Assembly: GCF_051020955.1 (NCBI RefSeq)
Contig: NW_027476845.1
Span: 1 to 64,000 of the forward strand
DNA: 64,000 nucleotides
Direction: 5' to 3'
Source of the DNA: Megalopta genalis
Lineage: Eukaryota > Arthropoda > Insecta > Hymenoptera > Halictidae
The position numbers and the translations under genes were made by a program. A model generated the notes under the pieces. That model was not told the DNA's origin. It made no database searches and saw nothing but the letters and a program-made list of their open reading frames with translations. Shown one piece after another: positions 24,312 to 37,884 of this stretch (position 1 is the first letter of the stretch; every line of letters begins with the position of its first letter).

Positions 24312-25932
24312 GCATGGATTTGAAGCTAAACCTTCTATATCGCATTTATTTGAAGCTGAATCATGTGTTTCGTATGGATTTGAAGCTAACTCGTTTGTTT
24401 CCCCTGCATTTGAAGTTATATCACTTATATCGCAACTATCTGATGTTGAATCATTTCTTTCGCATGGATTTGAAGCTAAACCTTCTACATCGCATTGATT
24501 TAGAGCTAAATCATGTGTTTCGCTTGAATATGATGCTAACTCGTTGTTTCGTCTGCATTTGAAGCTATATCTCTTATATCGAAAGTATCTGAAGCTATAT
24601 CATTCGTGTCGCATGGATTTGAAGATAAACCTTCTATTTCGCATTGATTTGAAGCTAAATCATGTGTTTCGCGTGGATTTGAAGCTAAACCTTCTAAATC
24701 GCATTGATTTGAATCTAAATCATGTGTTTCGCTTGGATTTGAAACTATCTTGTTTGTTACGTCTGCATTTGAAACTATATCACTTATATCGCAACTGTCT
24801 GATGTTAAATCATGTGTTTCGCATTGATTTGAAGCTAACTCGTTTGTTTCCCCTGCCTTTGCAGCTATATCACTTATATCGCAACTACCTGATGTTGAAT
24901 CACTTGTTTCGCATGGATTTGAAGCTAAACCTTCTACATCGCATTGATTTAAAGCTAAATCATGTGTTTCGCTTGAATATGATGCTAACTCGTTGTTTCG
25001 TCTGCATTTGAAGCTATATCACTTATATCGCAAGTGTCTGAAGCTTATTCATTTGTGTCGCATGAATTTGAATCTAAACCTTCTACATAGAATTCATTTG
25101 AAGCATAATCATGTGTTTTGCATGGATTTGGAGCCAACTCGTTTGTTCCTCCTGTATTTGACGCTATATCACTTATATCGCATGTATCTAATGCTAAATC
25201 ATTTGTATCGCATTGATTTGAAGCTAATCCTTCTGCTTCGAATTGATTTGAAGCTAAATCATGTGTTTCGCATGGATTTGAAGCTAACTCGTTTGTTTCG
25301 TCTGCGTTTGAAACTGTATCACATATATCCCAAGCGTTTGAAAGTAAATCATTTGTTTCGCATGGATTTGAAGTTAAACCTTCTACATCGCAATGATTTG
25401 AAGCTAAATCATGTGATTCGCTTCGATATGAAGCTAACTCGTTTGATTCGTTTGCATTTGAAGTTATATCTCTTATATCGCAAGTATCTAAAGCTATATC
25501 ATTTGTGTCGCATGGATTTGAAGCTAAACATTCTACATCGCATTGATTTGAAGCTTAATCATGTGTTTTGTATGGTTTTGAAGTTAACTCTTTTGTTTCC
25601 CCTGCATTTGAAGCTGTATCACTCATATCGCAAGTATCTGAAGCTATATCATTTGTGTCGCATGGATTTGAAGCTAAACCTTCTATATCGCATTTATTTG
25701 AAGCTGAATCATGTGTTTCGTATGGATTTGAAGCTAACTCGTTTGTTTCCCCTGCATTTGAAGTTATATCACTTATATCGCAACTATCTGATGTTGAATC
25801 ATTTCTTTCGCATGGATTTGAAGCTAAACCTTCTACATCGCATTGATTTAGAGCTAAATCATGTGTTTCGCTTGAATATGATGCTAACTCGTTGTTTCGT
25901 CTGCATTTGAAGCTATATCACTTATATCGCAA
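24312..25932 (+). repeat. 1.6-kb segmental family T, copy 1
   Basis: It matches 43,155-44,775 at offset 18,843. The inner part (about 24,550-25,910) also recurs at 51.85-53.2 kb and 54.8-56.2 kb, giving four copies. A recurrent sign of this family is the short B monomer CTCGTTGTTTCG, one base shorter than normal. Confidence 0.8.
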
Positions 25933-27112
25933 GTATCTGAAGCTTATTCATTTGTGTCGAATTGATTTGAAGCTAAACCTTCTACATGGCATTGATTTGA
26001 AGCATAATCATGCGTTTTGCATGGATTTGAAGCTAACTCGTTTGTTTCCCCTGCATTTGAAACTTTACCACTTATATGGCAAGTTTCTGGGCTAAATCAT
26101 TTGTTTCGCTTGGATTTGAAGCTAACTCGTTTGTTTGGTCTGCATTTGAAGCTATATCACTTATATCGCAAGTATCAGAAGCTAAATCACTCGTTCGTTT
26201 CTCATGGCTTTGAAGCTAAACCTTCTACATAGCATTGATTTGAAGCATAATCATGTGTTTTGCATGGATTTGAAGCTAACTCGTTTGTTTCTCCTGCATT
26301 TGAAGCTATATCACTTATATCGCATGTATCTGATGCTAAATCATTTGTATCGCATGGATTTGAAGCTAACTCGTTTGTTTCGAATGCATTTGAAGCTATA
26401 TCACATATGTCCCACGCGTTTGAAAGTAAATCATTTGTTTCGCATGGATTTGTAGTTAAACCTTCTACATCGCAATGATTTGGAGCTAAATCATGTTTTT
26501 CGCTTGGATTTGAAGCTAACTCGTTTGTTTCGTCTGCATTTGAAGGTATATCTCTTATATCGCAAGTATCTGAAGCTATATCATTTGTGTCGCATGGATT
26601 TGAAACTAAACCTTTTATATCGCATTGATTTAAAGCTAAATCATTTGTTTCGCATTGATTTGAAGCTAAACCTTCTACATCGCATTGATTTGAAGCTTAA
26701 TCATGTGTTTTGTATGGATTTGAAGCTAACTCGTTTGTTTCCCCTGCATTTGAAGGTGTAACACTTATATCGCAAGTATCTGAATCTAAATCATTTTTGT
26801 CGCAAGGATTTGAAGCTAAACCTTCTAGATAGCATTGATTTGATGCGAAATCATGTGTTTCGCATGGATTTGAAGCTAATTCGTTTGTTTCCCCTGCATT
26901 TGAAGCTGTATCTCTTATATCGCAAGTATCTGAAGCTAAATCATTTGTTTCTCATGGATTTTTAGCTAAACCTTCTACATAGCATTGATTTGAAGCTTAT
27001 TCATGTGTTTTTGCGTGGATTTGAAGCTAACTCGTTTGTTTCTCCTGCATTCGAAGGTATATCATTTAGATCGCATGTATCTGATGATAAATCATTTGTG
27101 TCACTAACTCGT

Positions 27113-28190
27113 TTGTTTCACCTGCATTTGAAGCTATATCACTTATATCGCAACTAACTGATGTTAAATCATTTGTTTCGCATGGATTTGAAGCTAAACC
27201 TTCTACATCGCATTGATTTGCAGCTAAATCATGTGTTCCGCATGGATTTGAATCTCACTCGTTTGTTTCGTCTGCATTTGAAGCTATATCACTTATATCG
27301 CAACTACCTGATGTCATATCATTTGTGTCGCATGGATTTGAAGCTAAACCTTCTATATCGCATTGATTCGTAGCGAAATCATGTGTTTCGCGTGGATTTG
27401 AAGCTAAACCTTCTATATCGCATTGATTTGAAGCAGAATCATCTGTTTTGCATGGATGTGAAGCTAACTCGTTTGTTTCGTCTGCATTTGAAGCTATATC
27501 ACTTATATCCGAAGTGTTTGAAGCTAAATCATTTGTTTCGCATGGATTTGAATCTAAACCTTGTACATCGTATTGATTTAAAGCTAAATCATTTGTTTCG
27601 CATGGATTTGAAGCTAAACCACCTATATCGCATTGATTTGAAGATTAATCTGGTGTTTTGTATGGATTTGAAGCTAACTCAACGAGTTACAAACGTGTTT
27701 CCCCTGCATTTGAAACTGTATCACTAATATCGCAATTATATGAAGCTAAATCATTTGTGTCGCATGGATGTGAAGATAAACCTTCTATTTCGCATTGATT
27801 AGAAGCTAAATCATGTGTTTCGCGTGGATTTGAAGCTAATCCTTCTAAATCGCATTGATTTGGATCTAAATCATGTGTTTCGCTTGGATTTGAAACTATC
27901 TCGTTTGTTACGTCTGCATTTGAAGCTATATCACTTATATCGCAACTGTCTGATGTTAAATCATTTGTTTCGCATGGATTTGAAGCAAAACCTTCTACAT
28001 CGCATTGATTTGCAGCTAAATCATGAGTTTCGCATGGATTTGAAGCTAACTCGTTTGTTTCGTCTGAATTTGAAGCTATATCTCTTATATCGCAAGTATC
28101 TGAAGCTATATCATGTGTGTCGCATGGATTTGAAACTAAACCTCCTATATCGCATTGATTTGAAGCTAAATCATGTGTTTCGCTTGGATT
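27113..28190 (+). repeat. 1.08-kb dispersed duplication, copy 1
   Basis: It matches 35,345-36,423 at a constant offset of 8,232, and contains the palindromic insertion at 27,675-27,689. The left edge, TCACTAACTCGTTTG near 27,107, is an irregular junction where part of a monomer is missing. Confidence 0.78.
27675..27689. repeat. Palindromic insertion, copy 3
   Basis: Same palindrome, within the 1.08-kb dispersed duplication copy 1. Confidence 0.9.
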
Positions 28191-31100
28191 TGAAGCTATC
28201 TCTTTTGTTTCGTCTGCATTTGAAGCTATATCACTTATATCGCATGTATCTGAAGCTAAATCCTTTGTGTCGCAAGGATTTGAAGCTAAACCATCTACAT
28301 CGCATTGATTTGAAGCTAAATCATGTGTTTCGCATGGATTTGAAGATAATTCGTTTGTTTCCCCTGCAATTGAAGCTGTATCACTTATATCGCAAGTATC
28401 TGAAGCTAAATCAATTGTGTCTCATGGATTTGAAGCTAAACCTTCCGCATAGCATTGATTTGAAGCTTAATCATGTGTTTTTGCGTGGATTTGAAGCTAA
28501 CTCGTTTGTTTCTCCTGCATTTGAAGCTATATCATATAGATCGCATGTATCTGATGCTAAATCATTCGTTTCGCATGGATTTGAAGCCAATCCTATTTCG
28601 AATTGATTTGAAGCTCATTCATTTGCTTCGCATGGATCTGAAGCTAAACCTTCTACATAGCAATGATTTGAAGTATAATCATGTGTTTTACATGGATTTG
28701 AAGCCTACTCGATTTTTTCTCCTGCATTTGAAGCTATATTACTTATATCGCACGTATCTGATGCTAAATCATTTGTATCGCATGGATTTGAAGCTAACTC
28801 GTTTGTTTCGAATGCATTTGAAGCTATATCACATATATCGCATGCATCTGAAGCTAAATCCTTTGTGTCGCATGTATTCGAAGCTAAACCTTCTACATCG
28901 CATTGATATGCTGCTAAATCATGTGTTTCGCTTTGATTTGAATCTATCTCGTTTGCTGCGCATGTAGTCGGATCTAAATAACGTAAACCACAATTATTTG
29001 CAGCTAGACCATTTTTTTCGCGATGAATTTGAATCTAAGCCGTATACTTCGAATTGATTTGCAGCTAGATCTTTTGTTTCGCATGGATTTGGAGCTATCT
29101 CGTTCGTTTCTGCAGTATTTGAAGCTATGTCACTTATATCGCAAGTATCTGAAGCTAAATCATTCGTGTCTCATGGATTTGATGCTAAACCTTCTACATA
29201 GCATTGATTTGAAACCTATTCATGTGTTTTTGCGTGGATTTAAAGCTAACTCGTTTGTTTCTTCTGCATTTGAAGGTATATCATTTAGATCGGATGTATC
29301 TGATGCTAAATCATTTGTATCGCTTGGATTTGAAGCTAATCCATCTACTTCGAATTGATTTGAAGCTAAATCATGTGTTTCGCATGGATATGAAGATAAC
29401 TCGTTTGTTTCGTCTGCATTTGAAGCTATATCTCTTATATCGCATGTATCTGAAGCTATATCATTTGTGTCGCATGGATTTGAAACTAAACCTTGTATAT
29501 CGCATTGATTTGAAGCTAAATCATGTGTTTCGCTTGGATTTGGAGCTATCTCTTTTGTTTCGTCTGCATTTGGAGCTATATCACTTATATCTCGCATGTA
29601 TCTGAAGCTAAATCATTTGTGTCGCAAGGATTTGAAGCTAAACCTTCTACATCGCATTGATTTGAAGCTAAATCATGTGTTCCGCATGGATTTGAAACTA
29701 ATTCGTTTGTTTCCCCTGCATTTGAAGCTGTATCACTTATATCGCAAGTTTCTGAAGCTAAATCATTTGTGTCTCATGGATTTGAAGCTAAACCTTCTAC
29801 ATTGCATTGATTTGAAGCTTAACCATGTGATTTTGCGTGGATTTGAAGCTAACTCGTTTGTTTCTCCTGCATTTGAAGCTATATCATTTAGATCGCATGT
29901 ATCTGATGCTAAATCATTTGTTTCGCATGGATTTGAAGCCAATCCTATTTCGAATTGATTTGATGCTCATTCATTTGCTTCGCATGGATCTGAAGCTAAA
30001 CCTTCTACATAGCAATGATTTGAATTATAATCATGTGTTTTGCATGGATTTGAAGCTAACTCGTTTTTTTCTCCTGCATTTGAAGCTATATTACTTATAT
30101 CGCATGTATCTGATGCTAAATCATTTGTATCGCATGGATTTGAAGCTAACTCGTTTGTTTCGAATGCATTTGAAGCTATATCACATATATCCCACGCGTT
30201 TGAAAGTAAATCATTCGTTTCGCATGGATTTGAAGTTAAACCTTCTACATCGCAATAATTTGGAGCTCAATCATGTTTTTCGCTTGGATTTGAAGCTAAC
30301 TCGTTTGTTTCATCTGCATTTGAAGCTGTATCACTTGTATCGCATGTATCTGATGCTAAATCATTTGTATCGCATAGATTTGAAGCTAATCCTTCTACTT
30401 CGAATTGATTTGAAGCTAGATCATGTGCTTCGCATGGATTTGAACCTAAGTCGTTTGTTTCGTCTGCATTTTAAGCTATATCACTTATATCGCAAGTATC
30501 TGAAGCTTATTCATTTGTGTCACATGGATTTGTAGCTAAACCTTCTACATGGCATTGATTTGAAGCATAATCATGCGTTTTGCATGGATTTGAAGCTAAC
30601 TCGTTTGTTTCCCCTGCATTTGAAACTTTACCACTTATATGGCAAGTTTCTGGGCTAAATCATTTGTTTCGCTTGATTTGAAGCTAACTCGTTTGTTTGG
30701 TCTGCATTTGAAGCTATATCACTTATATCGCAAGTATCAGAAGCTAAATCACTCGTTCGTTTCTCATGGCTTTGAAGCTAAACCTTCTACATAGCATTGA
30801 TTTGAAGCATAATCATGTGTTTTGCATGGATTTGAAGCTAACTCGTTTGTTTCTCCTGCATTTGAAGCTATATCACTTATATCGCATGTATCTGATGCTA
30901 AATCATTTGTATCGCATGGATTTGAAGCTAACTCGTTTGTTTCGAATGCATTTGAAGCTATATCACATATGTCCCACGCGTTTGAAAGTAAATCATTTGT
31001 TTCGCATGGATTTGTAGTTAAACCTTCTACATCGCAATGATTTGGAGCTAAATCATGTTTTTCGCTTGGATTTGAAGCTAACTCGTTTGTTTCGTCTGCA

Positions 31101-31488
31101 TTTGAAGGTATATCTCTTATCAAGTATCTGAAGCTATATCATTTGTGTCGCATGGATTTGAAACTAAACCTTTTATATCTCATTGATTTGAAGCTTAATC
31201 ATTTGTTTCGCATGTATTTGAATCTAAACCTTGTACATCGCATTGATTTAAAGCTAAATCATTTGTTTGGCATTGATTTGAAGCTAAACCTTCTACATCG
31301 CATTGATTTGAAGCTTAATCATGTGTTTTGTATGGATTTGAAGCTAACTCGTTTGTTTCCCCTGCATTTGAAGGTGTAACACTTATATCGCAAGTATCTG
31401 AATCTAAATCATTTTTGTCGCAAGGATTTGAAGCTAAACCTTCTAGATAGCATTGATTTGATGCGAAATCATGTGTTTCGCATGGATT
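27748..31488 (+). repeat. Block II long segment S, copy 2
   Basis: It is the partner of 16,440-20,180. Private differences include CATTTGGAGC near 29,570, ATCTCGCATG near 29,590 (a two-base insertion) and loss of ATCG before CAAGTATC near 31,121. The 31,121 loss is also a frame break absent from the other copies. Confidence 0.82.
28937..29057 (+). repeat. Diverged four-monomer island, copy 2
   Basis: Almost the same as the island at 17,628, and within segment S copy 2. The downstream A monomer (GATCTTTTGTTTCGC) is intact, unlike in copies 3 and 4. Confidence 0.8.
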
Positions 31489-32363
31489 TGAAGCTAATTC
31501 GTTTGTTTCCCCTGCATTTGAAGCTGTATCTCTTATATCGCAAGTATCTGAAGCTAAATCATTTGTTTCTCATGGATTTTTAGCTAAACCTTCTACATAG
31601 CATTGATTTGAAGCTTATTCATGTGTTTTTGCGTGGATTTGAAGCTAACTCGTTTGTTTCTCCTGCATTCGAAGGTATATCATTTAGATCGCATGTATCT
31701 GATGATAAATCATTTGTGTCACATGGATTTGAAGCTAAACCTTCTATATCGCATTGATTTGAAGCAGAATCATCTGTTTTGCATGGATGTGAATCTAACT
31801 CGTTTGTTTCACCTGCATTTGAAGCTATATCACTTATATCGCAACTAACTGATGTTAAATCATTTGTTTCGCATGGATTTGAAGCTAAACCTTCTACATC
31901 GCATTGATTTGCAGCTAAATCATGTGTTCCGCATGGATTTGAATCTCACTCGTTTGTTTCGTCTGCATTCGAAGCTATATCACTTATATCGCAACTACCT
32001 GATGTCATATCATTTGTGTCGCATGGATTTGAAGCTAAACCTTCTATATCGCATTGATTCGTAGCGAAATCATGTGTTTCGCGTGGATTTGAAGCTAAAC
32101 CTTCTATATCCCATTGATTTGAAGCAGAATCATCTGTTTTGCATGGATGTGAAGCTAACTCGTTTGTTCGTCTGCATTTGAAGCTATATCACTTATATCC
32201 GAAGTGTTTGAAGCTAAATCATTTGTTTCGCATGGATTTGAATCTAAACCTTGTACATCGTATTGATTTAAAGCTAAATCATTTGTTTCGCATGGATTTG
32301 AAGCTAAACATCTATATCGCATTGATTTGAAGATTAATCTGGTGTTTTGTATGGATTTGAAGC

Positions 32364-32378
32364 TAACTCCACGAGTTA
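32364..32378. repeat. Palindromic insertion, copy 4 (loop changed)
   Basis: The stem is intact but the loop is CAC instead of AAC. This is the only loop variant among the nine copies. Confidence 0.9.
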
Positions 32379-34013
32379 CAAACGTGTTTCCCCTGCATTT
32401 GAAACTGTATCACTAATATCGCAATTATATGAAGCTAAATCATTTGTGTCTCATGGATTTGAAGATAAACCTTCTACATAGCATTGATTTGAAGATTAAT
32501 CACGTGTTTTGTATGGATTTGAAGCTCACTGGTTTGTTTACCCCGCATTTGAAGCTATATCACTTATATCGCAACTATCTGATGTTAAATCATGCGTTTC
32601 GCATGGATTTGAAGCTAAACCTTCTACATCGCATTGATTTAGAGCTAACTCATGTGTTTCGCTTGGATATGAAGCTAACTCGTTGTTTCGTCTGCATTTG
32701 AAACTATATCACTTATATCGCATGTATCTGATGCTAAATCATTTGTTTCGCATAGATTTGAAGCTAAACCTTCTACATCGCAATGATTTGAAGCTAAATC
32801 ATGTGATTCGCTTCGATATGAAGCTAACTCGTTTGATTCGTCTGCATTTGAAGCTGTATCACTCATATCGCAAGTATCTGAAGCTATATCATTTGTGTCG
32901 CATGGATTTGAAGCTAAACCTTATATATCGCATTTATTTGAAGCTGAATCATGTGTTTCGTTTGGATTTGAAGCTAACTCGTTTGTTTCCCCTGCATTTG
33001 AAGTTATATCACTTATATCGCAACTACCTGATGTTGAATCACTTGTTTCGCATGGATTTGAAGCTAAACCTTCTACATCGCATTGATTTAAAGCTAAATC
33101 ATGTGTTTCGCTTGAATATGATGCTAACTCGTTGTTTCGTCTGCATTTGAAGCTATATCACTTATATCGCAAGTGTCTGAAGCTTATTCATTTGTGTCGC
33201 ATGAATTTGAATCTAAACCTTCTACATAGAATTCATTTGAAGCATAATCATGTGTTTTTGCGTGGATTTAAAGCTAACTCGTTTGTTTCTTCTGCATTTG
33301 AAGCTATATCACTTATATCGCATGTATCTGAAGCTAAATCCTTTGTGTCGCAAGGATTTGAAGCTAAACCATCTACATCGCATTGATTTGAAGCTAAATC
33401 ATGTGTTTCGCATGGATTTGAAGATAATTCGTTTGTTTCCCCTGCAATTGAAGCTGTATCACTTATATCGCAAGTATCTGAAGCTAAATCAATTGTGTCT
33501 CATGGATTTGAAGCTAAACCTTCCGCATAGCATTGATTTGAAGCTTAATCATGTGTTTTTGCGTGGATTTGAAGCTAACTCGTTTGTTTCTCCTGCATTT
33601 GAAGCTATATCATATAGATCGCATGTATCTGATGCTAATCATTCGTTTCGCATGGATTTGAAGCCAATCCTATTTCGAATTGATTTGAAGCTCATTCATT
33701 TGCTTCGCATGGATCTGAAGCTAAACCTTCTACATAGCAATGATTTGAAGTATAATCATGTGTTTTACATGGATTTGAAGCCTACTCGATTTTTTCTCCT
33801 GCATTTGAAGCTATATTACTTATATCGCACGTATCTGATGCTAAATCATTTGTATCGCATGGATTTGAAGCTAACTCGTTTGTTTCGAATGCATTTGAAG
33901 CTATATCACATATATCGCATGCATCTGAAGCTAAATCCTTTGTGTCGCATGTATTCGAAGCTAAACCTTCTACATCGCATTGATATGCTGCTAAATCATG
34001 TGTTTCGCTTTGA

Positions 34014-34134
34014 TTTGAATCTATCTCGTTTGCTGCGCATGTAGTCGGATCTAAATAACGTAAACCTCAATTATTTGCAGCTAGACCATTTTTTTCGCGA
34101 TGAATTTGAATCTAAGCCGTATACTTCGAATTGA
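34014..34134 (+). repeat. Diverged four-monomer island, copy 3 (with 34-bp deletion downstream)
   Basis: Same island with one private change (AACCTCAATT near 34,065). Just downstream, GCAGCTAG is joined directly to TTCGTTTCTGCAG. This removes 34 bp that are present after copies 1 and 2. Confidence 0.8.
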
Positions 34135-35344
34135 TTTGCAGCTAGTTCGTTTCTGCAGTATTTGAAGCTATGTCACTTATATCGCAAGTATCTGAAGCTA
34201 AATCATTCGTGTCTCATGGATTTGATGCTAAACCTTCTACATAGCATTGATTTGAAACCTATTCATGTGTTTTTGCGTGGATTTAAAGCTAACTCGTTTG
34301 TTTCTTCTGCATTTGAAGGTATATCATTTAGATCGGATGTATCTGATGCTAAATCATTTGTATCGCTTGGATTTGAAGCTAATCCATCTACTTCGAATTG
34401 ATTTGAAGCTAAATCATGTGTTTCGCATGGATATGAAGATAACTCGTTTGTTTCGTCTGCATTTGAAGCTATATCTCTTATATCGCATGTATCTGAAGCT
34501 ATATCATTTGTGTCGCATGGATTTGAAACTAAACCTTGTATATCGCATTGATTGAAGCTAAATCATGTGTTTCGCTTGGATTTGGAGCTATCTCTTTTGT
34601 TTCGTCTGCATTTGGAGCTATATCACTTATATCGCATGTATCTGAAGCTAAATCATTTGTGTCGCAAGGATTTGAAGCTAAACCTTCTACATCGCATTGA
34701 TTTGAAGCTAAATCATGTGTTCCGCATGGATTTGAAACTAATTCGTTTGTTTCCCCTGCATTTGAAGCTGTATCACTTATATCGCAAGTTTCTGAAGCTA
34801 AATCATTTGTGTCTCATGGATTTGAAGCTAAACCTTCTACATTGCATTGATTTGAAGCTTAACCATGTGATTTTGCGTGGATTTGAAGCTAACTCGTTTG
34901 TTTCTCCTGCATTTGAAGCTATATCATTTAGATCGCATGTATCTGATGCTAAATCATTTGTTTCGCATGGATTTGAAGCCAATCCTATTTCGAATTGATT
35001 TGATGCTCATTCATTTGCTTCGCATGGATCTGAAGCTAAACCTTCTACATAGCAATGATTTGAATTATAATCATGTGTTTTGCATGGATTTGAAGCTAAC
35101 TCGTTTTTTTCTCCTGCATTTGAAGCTATATTACTTATATCGCATGTATCTGATGCTAAATCATTTGTATCGCATGGATTTGAAGCTAACTCGTTTGTTT
35201 CGAATGCATTTGAAGCTATATCACATATATCCCACGCGTTTGAAAGTAAATCATTCGTTTCGCATGGATTTGAAGTTAAACCTTCTACATCGCAATGATT
35301 TGGAGCTCAATCATGTTTTTCGCTTGGATTTGAAGCTAACTCGT

Positions 35345-36423
35345 TTGTTTCACCTGCATTTGAAGCTATATCACTTATATCGCAACTAACTGATGTTAAA
35401 TCATTTGTTTCGCATGGATTTGAAGCTAAACCTTCTACATCGCATTGATTTGCAGCTAAATCATGTGTTCCGCATGGATTTGAATCTCACTCGTTTGTTT
35501 CGTCTGCATTTGAAGCTATATCACTTATATCGCAACTACCTGATGTCATATCATTTGTGTCGCATGGATTTGAAGCTAAACCTTCTATATCGCATTGATA
35601 CGTAGCGAAATCATGTGTTTCGCGTGGATTTGAAGCTAAACCTTCTATATCGCATTGATTTGAAGCAGAATCATCTGTTTTGCATGGATGTGAAGCTAAC
35701 TCGTTTGTTTCGTCTGCATTTGAAGCTATATCACTTATATCCGAAGTGTTTGAAGCTAAATCATTTGTTTCGCATGGATTTGAATCTAAACCTTGTACAT
35801 CGTATTGATTTAAAGCTAAATCATTTGTTTCGCATGGATTTGAAGCTAAACCATCTATATCGCATTGATTTGAAGATTAATCTGGTGTTTTGTATGGATT
35901 TGAAGCTAACTCAACGAGTTACAAACGTGTTTCCCCTGCATTTGAAACTGTATCACTAATATCGCAATTATATGAAGCTAAATCATTTGTGTCGCATGGA
36001 TGTGAAGATAAACCTTCTATTTCGCATTGATTAGAAGCTAAATCATGTGTTTCGCGTGGATTTGAAGCTAATCCTTCTAAATCGCATTGATTTGGATCTA
36101 AATCATGTGTTTCGCTTGGATTTGAAACTATCTCGTTTGTTACGTCTGCATTTGAAGCTATATCACTTATATCGCAACTGTCTGATGTTAAATCATTTGT
36201 TTCGCATGGATTTGAAGCAAAACCTTCTACATCGCATTGATTTGCAGCTAAATCATGAGTTTCGCATGGATTTGAAGCTAACTCGTTTGTTTCGTCTGAA
36301 TTTGAAGCTATATCTCTTATATCGCAAGTATCTGAAGCTATATCATGTGTGTCGCATGGATTTGAAACTAAACCTCCTATATCGCATTGATTTGAAGCTA
36401 AATCATGTGTTTCGCTTGGATTT
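35345..36423 (+). repeat. 1.08-kb dispersed duplication, copy 2
   Basis: It is the partner of 27,113-28,190. On its left it abuts the end of the 4.3-kb copy, and on its right it joins a TTTGAAGATAATTCG monomer, so it is a patch inserted between two other mosaic segments. Confidence 0.78.
35907..35921. repeat. Palindromic insertion, copy 5
   Basis: Same palindrome, within the 1.08-kb dispersed duplication copy 2. Confidence 0.9.
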
Positions 36424-37869
36424 GAAGATAATTCGTTTGTTTCATCTGCATTTGAAGCTGTATCACTTGTATCGCATGTATCTGATGCTAAATCATTTGT
36501 ATCGCATACATTTGAAGCTAATCCTTCTACTTCGAATTGATTTGAAGCTAGATCATGTGCTTCGCATGGATTTGAAGCTAAGTCGTTTGTTTCGTCTGCA
36601 TTTGAAGGTATATCTCTTATATCGCAAGTATCTGAAGCTATATCATTTGTGTCGCATGGATTTGAAACTAAACCTTTTATATCTCATTGATTTGAAGCTT
36701 AATCATTTGTTTCGCATGTATTTGAATCTAAACCTTGTACATCGCATTGATTTAAAGCTAAATCATTTGTTTGGCATTGATTTGAAGCTAAACCTTCTAC
36801 ATCGCATTGATTTGAAGCTTAATCATGTGTTTTGTATGGATTTGAAGCTAACTCGTTTGTTTCCCCTGCATTTGAAGGTGTAACACTTATATCGCAAGTA
36901 TCTGAATCTAAATCATTTTTGTCGCAAGGATTTGAAGCTAAACCTTCTAGATAGCATTGATTTGATGCGAAATCATGTGTTTCGCATGGATTTGAAGCTA
37001 ATTCGTTTGTTTCCCCTGCATTTGAAGCTGTATCTCTTATATCGCAAGTATCTGAAGCTAAATCATTTGTTTCTCATGGATTTTTAGCTAAACCTTCTAC
37101 ATAGCATTGATTTGAAGCTTATTCATGTGTTTTTGCGTGGATTTGAAGCTAACTCGTTTGTTTCTCCTGCATTAGAAGGTATATCATTTAGATCGCATGT
37201 ATCTGATGATAAATCATTTGTGTCACATGGATTTGAAGCTAAACCTTCTACTTCGAATTGATTTGAAGCAGAATCATCTGTTTTGCATGGATGTGAATCT
37301 AACTCGTTTGTTTCACCTGCATTTGAAGCTATATCACTTATATCGCAACTAACTGATGTTAAATCATTTGTTTCGCATGGATTTGAAGCTAAACCTTCTA
37401 CATCGCATTGATTTGCAGCTAAATCATGTGTTCCGCATGGATTTGAATCTCACTCGTTTGTTTCGTCTGCATTCGAAGCTATATCACTTATATCGCAACT
37501 ACCTGATGTCATATCATTTGTGTCGCATGGATTTGAAGCTAAACCTTCTATATCGCATTGATTCGTAGCGAAATCATGTGTTTCGCGTGGATTTGAAGCT
37601 AAACCTTCTATATCCCATTGATTTGAAGCAGAATCATCTGTTTTGCATGGATGTGAAGCTAACTCGTTTGTTTCGTCTGCATTTGAAGCTATATCACTTA
37701 TATCCGAAGTGTTTGAAGCTAAATCATTTGTTTCGCATGGATTTGAATCTAAACCTTGTACATCGTATTGATTTAAAGCTAAATCATTTGTTTCGCATGG
37801 ATTTGAAGCTAAACCATCTATATCGCATTGATTTGAAGATTAATCTGGTGTTTTGTATGGATTTGAAGC

Positions 37870-37884
37870 TAACTCAACGAGTTA
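37870..37884. repeat. Palindromic insertion, copy 6
   Basis: Same palindrome, at the position in the 4.3-kb copy 2 that corresponds to the loop variant at 32,364. The loop change therefore arose after that duplication. Confidence 0.9.

Larger units (their letters stand above)
21301..24437 (+). repeat. 3.28-kb tandem duplication, copy 2
   Basis: It is the partner of 18,019-21,300 up to about 24,437, where the sequence switches to a D monomer with GATGTTGAATC. Most of this copy falls in the indel-rich stretch, so the offset wanders by a few bases. Confidence 0.8.
31070..35352 (+). repeat. 4.3-kb segmental duplication, copy 1
   Basis: It matches 36,570-40,860 at offset 5,504-5,508. It includes one palindromic insertion (32,364-32,378, with an altered loop) and one diverged island (34,014-34,134) carrying a 34-bp deletion just downstream. 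Similarity ends at 35,352, where this copy reads TTTCACCTGC and the other TTTCATCTGC and the two then diverge. Confidence 0.82.
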
